Assembly (NCBI RefSeq): GCF_947496515.1
Contig: NZ_CANMDB010000002.1
Location: forward strand, 186,001-250,000
Direction: 5' to 3'
Length of the DNA stretch: 64,000 nucleotides
From: an uncultured Roseobacter sp.
Lineage (GTDB): Bacteria > Pseudomonadota > Alphaproteobacteria > Rhodobacterales > Rhodobacteraceae
Part shown: positions 1 to 8,201 of the stretch, one piece after another
How positions within the stretch are numbered: the first letter of the stretch is position 1
Layout of the letters: each line of letters starts with the position of its first letter
Translations under genes and position numbers: made by a program
The notes under the pieces: generated by a model
What the model was told of the DNA's origin: nothing
Databases searched by the model: none
The model's input: the letters and a program-made list of their open reading frames with translations, nothing else

Positions 1-70
1 TGTCTGGCGGCGCGTCGGCTGCTGCGGCCACCGGCAGCGCGCCGAAGAGGAGGAGAGCGATGTGTTTCAT
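1..70 (-). CDS. N-terminal fragment of an exported protein (runs off window)
   Basis: Only the first 23 codons are visible. They begin at an ATG at position 70 and read leftward off the window edge. The peptide starts MKHIALLLFGALPVAAAADA: a Lys-containing n-region, a short hydrophobic core and an AxA-type cleavage site, so it looks like a Sec signal peptide. It lies 18 bases downstream of the small membrane-protein gene on the same strand, so the two could be co-transcribed. The mature protein is outside the window and no function can be given. Confidence 0.6.
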   Translation of the reverse strand, partial: MKHIALLLFGALPVAAAADAPPD

Positions 71-88
71 GGGCTGCTCATGTGGGGC

Positions 89-283
89 TCACTGGCCCGC
101 AACAGGTGTCTCCGTGATTTCGCTGATGAAGGCTTCGGTCGAGTGGGTCAGGGCCGTCGCGCCGCCTTCGATGGATTGGTAGGCAGCCACGGCGAGGCCG
201 ACAACGGCGGCGGTCAGGATGATCCAGTCGAGAGCAAGCGGGGTGGTTTTTTCGCGGGGGAGGGATTTGATCTGTCTGTTCAT
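89..283 (-). CDS. Small single-pass membrane protein, unknown function
   Basis: A 64-residue protein beginning MNRQIKSLPREK. A basic, hydrophilic N-terminus of about 20 residues is followed by one hydrophobic segment (about residues 21-40, LDWIILTAAVVGLAVAAYQ) and a short polar C-terminus ending TPVAGQ. This topology suggests an inner-membrane protein with a cytoplasmic N-terminus. I chose the ATG at 283 because a GGGAA-like purine stretch precedes it. A TTG five codons upstream is in frame but less likely. The next gene on the strand encodes an exported protein 18 bases away. I recognise no family. Confidence 0.55.
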   Translation of the reverse strand: MNRQIKSLPREKTTPLALDWIILTAAVVGLAVAAYQSIEGGATALTHSTEAFISEITETPVAGQ

Positions 284-490
284 GCGCTGGGTTCCCAAAG
301 GTTGGCGTTACAGGGTGTGCGAAGCTGTCGACCCGCGGCAGGATCGCTGTGTGACCCCATATGGGCGGAGAAATGCGGCATGATTTGGGCAAAAGGGGGG
401 TGCCCTTCGGGAAAGTTCCCGCGGAAGTAGTGAGAATTTTAGGATGTTTTCGGGACGGTAGCAGGCCCGGCCCGGTGCACCCGCCGCGCC

Positions 491-781
491 TCAGACGTTG
501 AAGGCGTCGGCCCAGTCGGGGTGGCGGCGTCGCTGCGCGTTCACGAAGGGGCACAGGGGCACGATACGGAAGCCTTCGGCCCGGGCGTCTGCCACCAGCC
601 GTTCCACCAGCCGCAGCCCCGCGCCGGTGCCGCGCAGCGCCTCGGGCACCGCGGTGTGATCCGCGATCACGGTCTGGGGCGAGAGGATCGAGTAGGTGAG
701 GTCGGCCTCAAAGCCGTCCATCACCAGGACATAGCGGCCCTTGGAGCCATCGACGTCTCGGGTGATCCGGGGCTCAGACAA
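491..781 (-). CDS. Small GNAT-family N-acetyltransferase
   Basis: A 96-residue protein of the short YjdJ/NATD1-like acetyltransferase class. The segment IADHTAVPEALRGTGAGLRL contains the acetyl-CoA pyrophosphate-binding loop (R-G-T-G-A-G), and IVPLCPFVNA matches the C-terminal signature of this subfamily. The start appears to be a TTG that overlaps the end of scoB by 8 bases, implying translational coupling. The gene is therefore the last member of the scoA-LOV-scoB operon. The substrate is unknown, and members of this class are usually annotated only by fold. Confidence 0.8.
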   Translation of the reverse strand: MSEPRITRDVDGSKGRYVLVMDGFEADLTYSILSPQTVIADHTAVPEALRGTGAGLRLVERLVADARAEGFRIVPLCPFVNAQRRRHPDWADAFNV

Positions 782-1412
782 TCGTGGCGTCGGTGGCGGT
801 GCGCAGGTCGTCCTCGCTGATGCCGTCAGCGCATTCGACGATCCGCAGGCCGCCTTCCACCACGTCGAGCACGCCGAGGTTGGTGATGATCCGGTCCACC
901 ACGCCCTTGCCGGTGAGCGGCAGGGTGCAGGCCTTGAGCAGCTTGCTGTCGCCGTGTTTGTTGGTGTGATCCATCACGACGATGACGCGGCCGACGCCTG
1001 CCACCAGATCCATGGCGCCGCCCATGCCCTTGACCAGCTTGCCGGGGATCATCCAGTTGGCCAGATCGCCGTTCTCGGCCACCTCCATGGCGCCGAGGAT
1101 CGCGGCGGCGATCTTGCCGCCGCGGATCATCCCAAAGCTGGTCGCTGAATCAAAATAGGAGGTGCGGCGCAGCTCCGTGATGGTCTGCTTGCCCGCGTTG
1201 ATGAGATCGGCGTCTTCCTCCCCTTCGAGCGGGAAGGGACCCATGCCCAGCATGCCGTTTTCGGATTGCAGGGTGATGTCCTTGTCGCCCACGTAGTTGG
1301 CGACCAGCGTGGGGATGCCGATGCCGAGGTTGACGTACATGCCGTCTTCCAGTTCTTCGGCGGCCCGCGCCGCCATGCGGTTGCGATCCCAGCCCTTGGC
1401 TTGCTGCGTCAT
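774..1412 (-). CDS. scoB: 3-oxoacid CoA-transferase (SCOT), subunit B
   Basis: A 212-residue beta subunit of succinyl-CoA:3-ketoacid CoA-transferase, which moves CoA between succinate and acetoacetate during ketone-body or short-chain acid use. The motif SENGMLGMGP carries the catalytic glutamate (Glu51 here) that forms the CoA thioester. The N-terminus (ELEDGMYVNLGIGIPTLV) and the glycine-rich region around residues 140-160 are typical of the family, and the length is normal. The subunit A gene lies upstream in the same direction but is separated from scoB by a whole sensor-kinase gene, unlike the usual adjacent A-B arrangement. Confidence 0.95.
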   Translation of the reverse strand: MTQQAKGWDRNRMAARAAEELEDGMYVNLGIGIPTLVANYVGDKDITLQSENGMLGMGPFPLEGEEDADLINAGKQTITELRRTSYFDSATSFGMIRGGKIAAAILGAMEVAENGDLANWMIPGKLVKGMGGAMDLVAGVGRVIVVMDHTNKHGDSKLLKACTLPLTGKGVVDRIITNLGVLDVVEGGLRIVECADGISEDDLRTATDATIV

Positions 1413-1419
1413 ATGGGTC

Positions 1420-2445
1420 CTATTTGGTGAGGGACGCGCCGGCGGGCACGTCGATTGTGATGAAACTGCCAGCCGCGCCGCGGCTGAGCTGCAGCGTGCC
1501 TTCGAGCCCTTCGATCAGCCCGCCCACGATGCGCCCGCCCACGGTGGCGGGGTTGGGCCAGGCCATGGAGGTGGGGATGCCCACGCCATCGTCGGAGATG
1601 ATCACGCGCAGCCCGCCCGCGCTGAGCCGGGACATGCGCACCTCCACCAGGCCGCTGTCGATGCGGTCAAAGGCGTGCAGATAGGCATTGGTCAGAAGCT
1701 CGGAGACGACAAGACCCACGCGGGAAGCGATCTCGATCGGGACCTCCAGAGGGTCGATCTGCAGGTTGATCCGCAGCCCGGGGCGACCGTAGACATGCCC
1801 GATGGCGCAGCAGAGCCGCGACAGGAAACTGCCCATCTGGACGGTGTCGCGGGCCTGGCGCTGGTCGGCCAGTGTCATTTCCTCGTAAAGCAGTTGCAGT
1901 GTCTCGATGCGGCGGCTGAGGGCCGCGTATTCCGCCGGGACGGAGGTGGCATTGGACTGGTGCCGGATCATGCCGATGATCATTGACATATCCGTTTCGA
2001 CCCGGTCCTGCACATCCGCAAGCTGGGCGTTGATCTGCTCCACCGACGTGCCGCGGTCGCCCTGACGCAGCTCTTTCTGGATGCCTACGAAATACTGTAC
2101 CGCCCCTGCTTCGTCACAGAGCGGCGCGATGACCAGCCGGTTGACGAATGGCTCGCCATTGGCGCGGTAGTTGAGGATGTCGACCGTCGCCCCGCGCCCT
2201 TCCTTGACCGCCGCGCGGAGCAGGTCCACGGACGCCTTGTCGGTATCCTCGCCCTGCAGAAAGCGGCAGTTGCGCCCGATGGCAGCACTGCGCGCGTAGC
2301 CTGATTGCTGGGTGAACGCATGGTTCACGTAGACGATCGGGTTGTCCGGCAGATTGGGGTTGGTCACCACCATGGAAACCTGCGTGCGCGCGAAATCGCG
2401 GAAGGCGTTGTTCTCTGCAACGATGGTGTCGAAGGTATCCGCCAT
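1420..2445 (-). CDS. LOV-domain (blue-light) sensor with HisKA_2/HWE-like kinase module
   Basis: A 341-residue protein. Residues 16-127 form a PAS/LOV domain. It carries the signature GRNCRFLQG, whose Cys60 is the flavin-adduct residue, plus the flavin-contacting asparagines in LNYRANGEPFVN and the Gln of YFVGIQ. Residues 135-200 are a helical dimerisation region, and 205-337 are an ATPase module with an N-box (SELLTNAYLHAF, Asn253) and a G-box (SDDGVGIP). At the place where HisKA_2 kinases have the phospho-acceptor His of HRVKNN, this protein reads DRVETD (Asp147). Canonical autophosphorylation may therefore be lost or moved. There is no output domain and no adjacent response regulator. It sits 12 bases after scoA and 7 bases before scoB. 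Confidence 0.85.
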   Translation of the reverse strand: MADTFDTIVAENNAFRDFARTQVSMVVTNPNLPDNPIVYVNHAFTQQSGYARSAAIGRNCRFLQGEDTDKASVDLLRAAVKEGRGATVDILNYRANGEPFVNRLVIAPLCDEAGAVQYFVGIQKELRQGDRGTSVEQINAQLADVQDRVETDMSMIIGMIRHQSNATSVPAEYAALSRRIETLQLLYEEMTLADQRQARDTVQMGSFLSRLCCAIGHVYGRPGLRINLQIDPLEVPIEIASRVGLVVSELLTNAYLHAFDRIDSGLVEVRMSRLSAGGLRVIISDDGVGIPTSMAWPNPATVGGRIVGGLIEGLEGTLQLSRGAAGSFITIDVPAGASLTK

Positions 2446-2457
2446 CCAAGCCCCCCT

Positions 2458-3171
2458 TCAGGCCGCCCGCGTTGTACGCTGTTCGATGCGTTTCTCGTGC
2501 GCGCCCTGGATCAGCCGGTTCACGTAGATGCCGGGCAGGTGGATCGTGTCTGGATCGAGCGAGCCAAGCGGCACGATCTCCTCGACTTCGGCCACACAGA
2601 CGCGCCCGCACATGGCCGCGGGCGGGTTGAAATTGCGCGCGGTCTTGCGGAAGACCAGATTGCCCGTCTCATCCGCTTTCCACGCCTTGACGATGGAGAG
2701 GTCGGCGAAAAGGCCGGTTTCCATGATGTAGGTCTCGGGTGCGCCGTCCGGACCGGTGGGGAACTCCTTGTGCTCCTTGCCCTCGGCGATTACCGTGCCC
2801 ACGCCCGTTTTGGTGTAGAAGCCGGGGATGCCGCAGCCACCCGCGCGCATGCGTTCAGCCAGCGTGCCCTGCGGGTTGAATTCCAGCTCCAGCTCGCCCG
2901 AGAGGTACTGGCGCATGAATTCCGCGTTCTCGCCCACGTAGGAGCTGATCATCTTGCGGACCTGTTTGGTCTGCAGCAGGATGCCGATGCCGAAGTCATC
3001 GACGCCCGCGTTGTTGGAGGCAAAGGTCAGATCCTTGGTGCCTGCGTCCTTGATCGCCTGCAACAGCAGCTCCGGGATGCCGCAGAGCCCGAAGCCACCG
3101 GCGGCGATCAGCATGCCATCTTGCAACACACCTTCGAGCGCCTCGGACGCGGATCCGTAGACTTTTTTCAT
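2458..3171 (-). CDS. scoA: 3-oxoacid CoA-transferase (SCOT), subunit A
   Basis: A 237-residue alpha subunit of the acetoacetate/succinyl-CoA transferase. It starts MKKVYGSASEALEG and contains the CoA-transferase family I glycine-rich motif GGFGLCGIPE (about residues 25-34). The conserved AGGCGIPGFYT and GRVCVAEVEEIV segments follow. The reading frame continues upstream, but the ATG at 3171 is preceded by AGGAC-like bases and gives the usual family start. It is the first gene of an apparent four-gene operon (scoA, LOV kinase, scoB, acetyltransferase). The upstream region holds an inverted repeat at 3255-3270. Confidence 0.95.
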   Translation of the reverse strand: MKKVYGSASEALEGVLQDGMLIAAGGFGLCGIPELLLQAIKDAGTKDLTFASNNAGVDDFGIGILLQTKQVRKMISSYVGENAEFMRQYLSGELELEFNPQGTLAERMRAGGCGIPGFYTKTGVGTVIAEGKEHKEFPTGPDGAPETYIMETGLFADLSIVKAWKADETGNLVFRKTARNFNPPAAMCGRVCVAEVEEIVPLGSLDPDTIHLPGIYVNRLIQGAHEKRIEQRTTRAA

Positions 3172-3254
3172 CTTGTGTCCTTTGCTTCCACCAGCGTTTT
3201 TTGGTGTCCCCCCGGGCGAGAGAGGCGAAAAAACGCAGACCGACCTGATCCCTC

Positions 3255-3270
3255 GTATATAACTGTATAC
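3255..3270. promoter_or_regulatory. Inverted repeat GTATA-N6-TATAC upstream of scoA
   Basis: A 16-base site with 5-base arms GTATA and TATAC around a six-base spacer. It lies about 85-100 bases upstream of the scoA start and contains TATA-like bases that could overlap a -10 element. Symmetric AT-rich sites of this size are typical of dimeric repressors such as GntR-family proteins. The placement suggests an operator for the scoA operon. No regulator gene is adjacent, so the assignment is by pattern only. Confidence 0.4.
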
Positions 3271-3315
3271 CGTGTGAGTGATGCACAGAAAAGACCATGT
3301 GGCAGCGGGACGCAG

Positions 3316-3349
3316 AAAAAACGCACGCCCCGCGGGAACGGGGCGTGCG
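3316..3349 (-). terminator. Rho-independent terminator after the VPLPA-CTERM gene
   Basis: Read on the minus strand there is an 11-base GC-rich stem (CGCACGCCCCG paired with CGGGGCGTGCG) with a six-base loop, followed at once by a run of six T residues. It starts about 30 bases after the stop codon of the VPLPA-CTERM gene and ends before the scoA upstream region. It is positioned to isolate the scoA operon from transcription coming from upstream. Confidence 0.85.
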
Positions 3350-3379
3350 GTGGGGTGTCCGGTCCGGTGGGCGGCGGTG

Positions 3380-4033
3380 CTACCGTCGGCGGCGCGCGGC
3401 CCCGCCCAACAGGGCCATCCCGCCCAGAAGCAAGAGCGCGGAGGCGGGCAGCGGCACGGGCGAGACCGGATCGTCGTTTTGAAAGAATTCCAGCTTGTAG
3501 GCGAAGTCGAGCATGTAGCCATTGGTCTGGTTGTCCGAGAGGTCCTCAACGGTCGACTTCTCGACGACCAGCCGGATCAGGTCCACCTTGGCGCCTGTCA
3601 GCAATGGCCCGCCCAGAGCACCGATCTCAGTGACGCTACGGCCGCCGAGCCCCCGAAAGATCTCGGTGCCCACAGGGCTTTTGATGCGGACTCCGTACCT
3701 GAAATAGAAGGTGTCGTCGCTGCCATCGGTCAGCGAGGCCACAAAGGCGTCGAACCCGGGTGTTCCGCTGGTGAAATCCACTGTGCCGGTCTCGGATCCG
3801 GCGGGATCGAGCGCCCAGTCCCGGGAGCAGCCCAGCGTGTCCGCGCAGGAACCCGCGGGACTGGTGCCGATGTATGTGCTGAACCGGATGGCCGATGGCA
3901 CAAAGGCGAACTGCCCGGTGGTCTTGTACTTTTGGGCGACCGTGATGGTTTCACCCAGCTTGATCGGCGCAGCCTGGGCGACCGAACAGGAGATGACCAG
4001 CGCCACAGCACCGGCGATAACTTGCCTCATCAT
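3380..4033 (-). CDS. Secreted protein with VPLPA-CTERM sorting signal
   Basis: A 217-residue exported protein. The N-terminus (MMRQVIAGAVALVISCSVAQAA) is a Sec signal peptide. The C-terminus reads VPLPASALLLLGGMALLGGAA followed by RRRR: the VPLPA motif, a hydrophobic helix and a basic cluster. This is the Rhodobacterales variant of the PEP-CTERM tripartite signal processed by an exosortase-type enzyme. The middle of the protein is a beta-rich, low-complexity extracellular domain with two Cys residues, and I cannot match it to a catalytic family. Start chosen at the first Met of MMRQ because it begins the signal peptide. No exosortase gene is in the window. Confidence 0.85.
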   Translation of the reverse strand: MMRQVIAGAVALVISCSVAQAAPIKLGETITVAQKYKTTGQFAFVPSAIRFSTYIGTSPAGSCADTLGCSRDWALDPAGSETGTVDFTSGTPGFDAFVASLTDGSDDTFYFRYGVRIKSPVGTEIFRGLGGRSVTEIGALGGPLLTGAKVDLIRLVVEKSTVEDLSDNQTNGYMLDFAYKLEFFQNDDPVSPVPLPASALLLLGGMALLGGAARRRR

Positions 4034-4108
4034 AAAGTATCCCTTGATTTGCGATAACGGGATACTGGCCACACGTCCAGGTAGTGGCAAGATGTCGGTG
4101 CGGCCCGG

Positions 4109-6820
4109 TTAGGACTTAGACGCTGCTTTCTTGGCGGCCGGTTTCTTTGCAGTTGTTTTCCGGGTCGGTGCCTTCTTGCGGCGGGTGCCTTTCTTGGCGG
4201 CCTTTTCGTCGATCAGCACGATCGCCTCTGCCACGGTCAGCTTTTCGGGATCGCTGTCCTTGGGCAGGGTCGCGTTGACCTTTTCCCACTTCACGTAGGG
4301 GCCGTACTTGCCCTCCATGATGCTGATATTGCCACCGGATTCCGGATGATCACCCAGATCGCGCAGGGTCTTGGCGGCCCCGCCGCGGCCCTTGCGGCTG
4401 GCGACCTTCTCGGCCAGCAGCTGGACGGCGCGGTTCATGCCAACGGTCCAGACCTCGTCGATGCCCTCAAGATTGGCGTTGGTGCCGCCGCGTTCCGATG
4501 TGGATGCCGCGTGTTTGAGATAGGGCCCGTAGCGGCCGATGTTGGCCCAGACGGGCACGCCATCCTCGGGGTGGGGTCCGATCTCGCGCGGCAGCGACAG
4601 CAGCATGACGGCCTGCGCCAGATCCACGTTTTCGGGCGGCCAGTCCTTGGGGATCGACTGGCGCGGCGGTTTCTTGACCTCTTCGGTGACCTCGCCGCGC
4701 TGGACATAGGGACCAAAGCGGCCCTTGAAGGCGTAGATCTTGTCGCCCGCATCCTCGCCCAGCATCTTGCCCTCTGGGGGGATGCCGCTGTCGTCTTCCT
4801 CACCGGGGGGGCCGAAGGCGCGGGTGTAACGGCATTCGGGGTAGTTCGAGCAGCCGATGAAAGCGCCGCCCGCACGGGCCGTGCGCATGGACAGCCTGCC
4901 TGCGCCGCAGTTGGGACACAGCCGCGGGTCGGTGCCGTCCTCATTGGGCGGGAACAGATGCGGCTCCAACACCTCGTTGATCTTTTCCAGCACCTCGGTG
5001 ATGCGCAGATCCGCGGTCTCGGCCACGGCGGCGGAGAAATCGCGCCAGAAGCGCCGCAGCACGTCTTTCCATTCCGCGTCCCCGGCGCTCACATCATCGA
5101 GCTGGCCTTCGAGATCGGCGGTGAAGTCATAGCCGATGTATTTGCGGAAATAGTTTTCCAGAAACGCGGTGACCAGCCGCCCCTTGTCCTCGGGGATCAG
5201 GCGGTTCTTGTCCTTGCGGACATATTCACGGTCCTGGATCGTGGTGACGATGGAGGCATAGGTGGAGGGGCGCCCGATGCCGAGCTCTTCCATCCGCTTG
5301 ACCAGCGTCGCCTCGGTGTAGCGGGGCGGCGGCTGGGTGAAATGGCGCAGCGATAGCACGGCGTGGTCTGCGTCGAGCACGGCGCCCGCGTTGGTCATCC
5401 GGCCGGAGGAGGGGGCGTCTTCTTCGACCACCGCGTCCTTGTCGTCGGCCGCCTTGCTGAACTCGCCGTGGAATTTTGCGGCGTCCTGCTTTTGGATGGC
5501 GTCGCCCGTGTCGATCTGGGGCAGGCGCTTGTCGTCATCTTCCACCACATCGTCGCGGCCCTCCTCGTAAACGCGCAGGAAGCCGTCGAACAGCACCACC
5601 TGGCCGGTGGCACGCAGCATGACCTGACCGTCGTCGCTGCCCACATCGACCGTCGTGCGCTCCATCCGGGCGGCTTCCATCTGGCAGGCCAGCGTGCGCT
5701 TCCAGATCAGATCATAGAGCTTGCGCTGATCGGCGTCGGAGGTCTTCAGATCCTCCGGTTTGGTCATCATGTCGGTGGGACGCACGCATTCGTGGGCCTC
5801 CTGCGCGTTCTTGGCCTTGTTTTTGTACATCCGCGGAGAGCCGGGCACGTAGTCCTTGCCGTAGAGCGTCTCGATTGCGCTGCGCGCGGCCTGCACGGCC
5901 TCGGGGGCCATGTCGATGCCGTCGGTCCGCATGTAGGTGATGTAGCCCGCCTCGTAGAGCCGCTGGGCGGTGGACATGGTCTGCCGCGCGCCCATGCCGA
6001 ACTTGCGGCTGGCCTCCTGCTGCAGGGTCGAGGTCATGAAGGGGGCGGAGGGGTTGCGGTTGGCCGGTTTGGCTTCCACCGATTTGACGGAGAGATCGCG
6101 CGAGGCGACGGCCTGCACCGCGATCTCCGCCTGGGTGGCGTTCTCGATGTCGAAGCGGTCGAGCTTTTTGCCCGCGAGCACGGTGAGCCGCGCTTCGAAC
6201 TCCTGACCGCGGGGCGTGGCGAGCAGCGCCTTGACCGACCAGTATTCGCGGTTCCGAAAGGCCTCGATCTCCATCTCGCGTTCGACGATGAGCCGCAGGG
6301 TGACCGATTGCACGCGGCCTGCGGATTTGGCACCCGGTAGCTTGCGCCAGAGCACCGGGCTGAGGTTGAACCCCACCAGATAGTCGAGCGCGCGGCGGGC
6401 GAGATACGCCTCCACCAGCGGCATATCGATCTGGCGGGGGTTTTCCATCGCCTCGGTCACGGCCTTCTTGGTGATCTGGTTGAACACGACCCGGGACACG
6501 GGCGTGTCCTTCTTGATGGATTTGCGTTTGGTGAGCGCTTCCTGCAAGTGCCAGCTGATCGCCTCGCCCTCGCGGTCGGGGTCGGTCGCGAGGATCAGCG
6601 CGTTGTCGTCTTTCAGCGCATCGGCGATGGCCTTGACGTGTTTCTTGCTGTCGGAGGCGACCTCCCACAGCATGTCGAATTCATTATCGGGATCGACCGA
6701 GCCGTCCTTGGGCGGCAGGTCGCGCACATGGCCGTAAGAGGCGAGCACGGTATAGTCGTTGCCCAGATATTTATTGATTGTCTTGGCCTTAGCGGGCGAT
6801 TCGACGACAACGACTGGCAT
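4109..6820 (-). CDS. topA: DNA topoisomerase I
   Basis: A 903-residue type IA topoisomerase that relaxes negative supercoils. The TOPRIM domain (residues 1-120) carries VVVESPAKAKTI and the acidic DPDREGE motif. The catalytic tyrosine is Tyr296 in YITYMRTDG. A C4 zinc-ribbon follows (CPNCGAGRLSM with the CSNYPEC pair, near residues 620-650), then repeated topoisomerase C-terminal modules (GRFGPYV, GRYGPYL, GKYGPYV). The tail is a Lys/Ala/Thr-rich basic region typical of alphaproteobacterial TopA. It is preceded by dprA on the same strand. Confidence 0.97.
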   Translation of the reverse strand: MPVVVVESPAKAKTINKYLGNDYTVLASYGHVRDLPPKDGSVDPDNEFDMLWEVASDSKKHVKAIADALKDDNALILATDPDREGEAISWHLQEALTKRKSIKKDTPVSRVVFNQITKKAVTEAMENPRQIDMPLVEAYLARRALDYLVGFNLSPVLWRKLPGAKSAGRVQSVTLRLIVEREMEIEAFRNREYWSVKALLATPRGQEFEARLTVLAGKKLDRFDIENATQAEIAVQAVASRDLSVKSVEAKPANRNPSAPFMTSTLQQEASRKFGMGARQTMSTAQRLYEAGYITYMRTDGIDMAPEAVQAARSAIETLYGKDYVPGSPRMYKNKAKNAQEAHECVRPTDMMTKPEDLKTSDADQRKLYDLIWKRTLACQMEAARMERTTVDVGSDDGQVMLRATGQVVLFDGFLRVYEEGRDDVVEDDDKRLPQIDTGDAIQKQDAAKFHGEFSKAADDKDAVVEEDAPSSGRMTNAGAVLDADHAVLSLRHFTQPPPRYTEATLVKRMEELGIGRPSTYASIVTTIQDREYVRKDKNRLIPEDKGRLVTAFLENYFRKYIGYDFTADLEGQLDDVSAGDAEWKDVLRRFWRDFSAAVAETADLRITEVLEKINEVLEPHLFPPNEDGTDPRLCPNCGAGRLSMRTARAGGAFIGCSNYPECRYTRAFGPPGEEDDSGIPPEGKMLGEDAGDKIYAFKGRFGPYVQRGEVTEEVKKPPRQSIPKDWPPENVDLAQAVMLLSLPREIGPHPEDGVPVWANIGRYGPYLKHAASTSERGGTNANLEGIDEVWTVGMNRAVQLLAEKVASRKGRGGAAKTLRDLGDHPESGGNISIMEGKYGPYVKWEKVNATLPKDSDPEKLTVAEAIVLIDEKAAKKGTRRKKAPTRKTTAKKPAAKKAASKS

Positions 6821-7052
6821 TTATCTCGGCACCTTCGGGTAAGCTTTACGGGGTCTATGACTTTGGCAGATGTGCTGCGCAAGTCGATTTGTCAATCGGG
6901 CGGTGGCGGTTTCGCTCCGCGGTCGGGGTTGGTGCTGGCTGGCGCAGCGGGTGCGCGTGGCGGGCGGTTTTTGCGCGGTCAGAGGGCGATTTGCGAGCTC
7001 TCTGCGGAGGCGAATTTTCGCCGGTCTCGGTGTGTCTGATGCGGGGGAGCGG
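6821..7052 (-). promoter_or_regulatory. dprA-topA intergenic region with possible topA promoter
   Basis: A 232-base gap between the dprA stop and the topA start contains no convincing gene. On the minus strand a perfect TTGACA (6895 down to 6890) lies about 70 bases upstream of the topA start. Seventeen bases further on is CATCTG, a poor -10 match. The rest is GC-rich with no clear hairpin. The promoter is plausible but unproven. Confidence 0.35.
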
Positions 7053-8201
7053 TCAGCCGCGGGACAAAAGGCCGCCCGAGCGCCGGGCGATTTTGCCCTC
7101 CATCTCCAGATCCAGCAGCACCGGGGCGGCGTCGGCGGGAGCGACGGCGAGATCGCGAATGAGCTGGTCTTCGGCCATGGGGGCAGGGCTGAGCCGCGAC
7201 AGGATCTTGCGGTGCAGGCTCGCCACATCGCGCAGCCCGTGCCGGGGGGCGGGCGGTGCCGGGCGCGGCAGGGTGAGCGGCAGTTCGGGGGCGGATCCGT
7301 GCAGCGGTGTCAGCGCCTCCAGCACGTCCTCGGCGGAGCGGATGAGCGTCGCGCCGTCGCGAATGAGCTGATTGCACCCGGCAGCACGCGCGTCGATCGG
7401 GCTGCCGGGGACGGCCAGCACGTCGCGACCCTGATCCAGCGCGTCGCGCGCGGTGATCAGGCTGCCGGATTTGGCGGCGGCCTCGACCACCACGGTGGCG
7501 GCACTCAGACCGGAGATGATGCGGTTTCGGCTGGGGAAATGCCGTGCGACAGGCTTCAGGCCCATGGGCTGTTCGGACAGACGCAGACCGCGGGCCGCGA
7601 TGTCCTGCGCCAGCTCGGTATTCTCGGTGGGGTAGATGACATCGACGCCGCCTGCCTGCACCGCGACGGTGCCCGTTTCCAGCGCGGCACCGTGGGCTGC
7701 GGCATCCACGCCGCGCGCCAGGCCCGAGACGACCACGTAGCCTGCAGCCCCCAGATCGCGGGCGAGCGCCTTTGCCATGCGCAGCCCGAGCGAGGAGGCG
7801 TTGCGCGCGCCCACCAGGGAGATCATCGGGCGGCTGAGCAGGCTGGGATCACCGATCACCCACAAAAAGGGCGGGGCGTCTTCCACATCGACGAGGAGGT
7901 CGGGGTATCCGGGGCCACCCGCCATGATGAGCCGCGCACCGGCGGCGCGGGCGGCGTTCAACTCGGCCTGAACGACCGCTTCGGGGCAGATTTCGTATCC
8001 CTGAACGCCGGCGGCACGCGCTACCTCAGGTAGCGCGGCCAGCGCGTTCTGCGCGGTGCCGTGTTCAGTCAGCAGTCGTTTATACGTCGTTACGCCAACC
8101 CGGCGGGATCGCAAAAGACGGAGCCGGGAGAACTGTTCATCTTCCGAGGTGGGTGGGAGTGGGGGGTGAGTGGAAGAAGGATTGTGGTCCTTATCAGTCA
8201 T
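7053..8201 (-). CDS. dprA: DNA-processing protein DprA
   Basis: A 382-residue DprA/Smf protein, which loads RecA on incoming single-stranded DNA during natural transformation. After a helical N-terminal region comes the Rossmann-like DprA domain with VGARNASSLGLRMAKAL, VVVSGLARGVDAAAHGAAL and NRIISGLSAATVVVEAAA-KSGSLITA. The C-terminal 60 residues form a winged-helix-like domain (APMAEDQLIRDLAVAP, ending LLSRG), as in many proteobacterial homologues. It is a single gene on the minus strand, 232 bases before topA. Competence in this organism is not proved by dprA alone. Confidence 0.95.
   Translation of the reverse strand: MTDKDHNPSSTHPPLPPTSEDEQFSRLRLLRSRRVGVTTYKRLLTEHGTAQNALAALPEVARAAGVQGYEICPEAVVQAELNAARAAGARLIMAGGPGYPDLLVDVEDAPPFLWVIGDPSLLSRPMISLVGARNASSLGLRMAKALARDLGAAGYVVVSGLARGVDAAAHGAALETGTVAVQAGGVDVIYPTENTELAQDIAARGLRLSEQPMGLKPVARHFPSRNRIISGLSAATVVVEAAAKSGSLITARDALDQGRDVLAVPGSPIDARAAGCNQLIRDGATLIRSAEDVLEALTPLHGSAPELPLTLPRPAPPAPRHGLRDVASLHRKILSRLSPAPMAEDQLIRDLAVAPADAAPVLLDLEMEGKIARRSGGLLSRG

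Noticed and set aside
2305-3633. Long plus-strand reading frame (442 codons) opposite the LOV and scoA genes
   Set aside because: It lies antisense to three well-supported genes, has an Arg/His/Pro-rich composition typical of shadow frames in GC-rich DNA, and shows no family motif.
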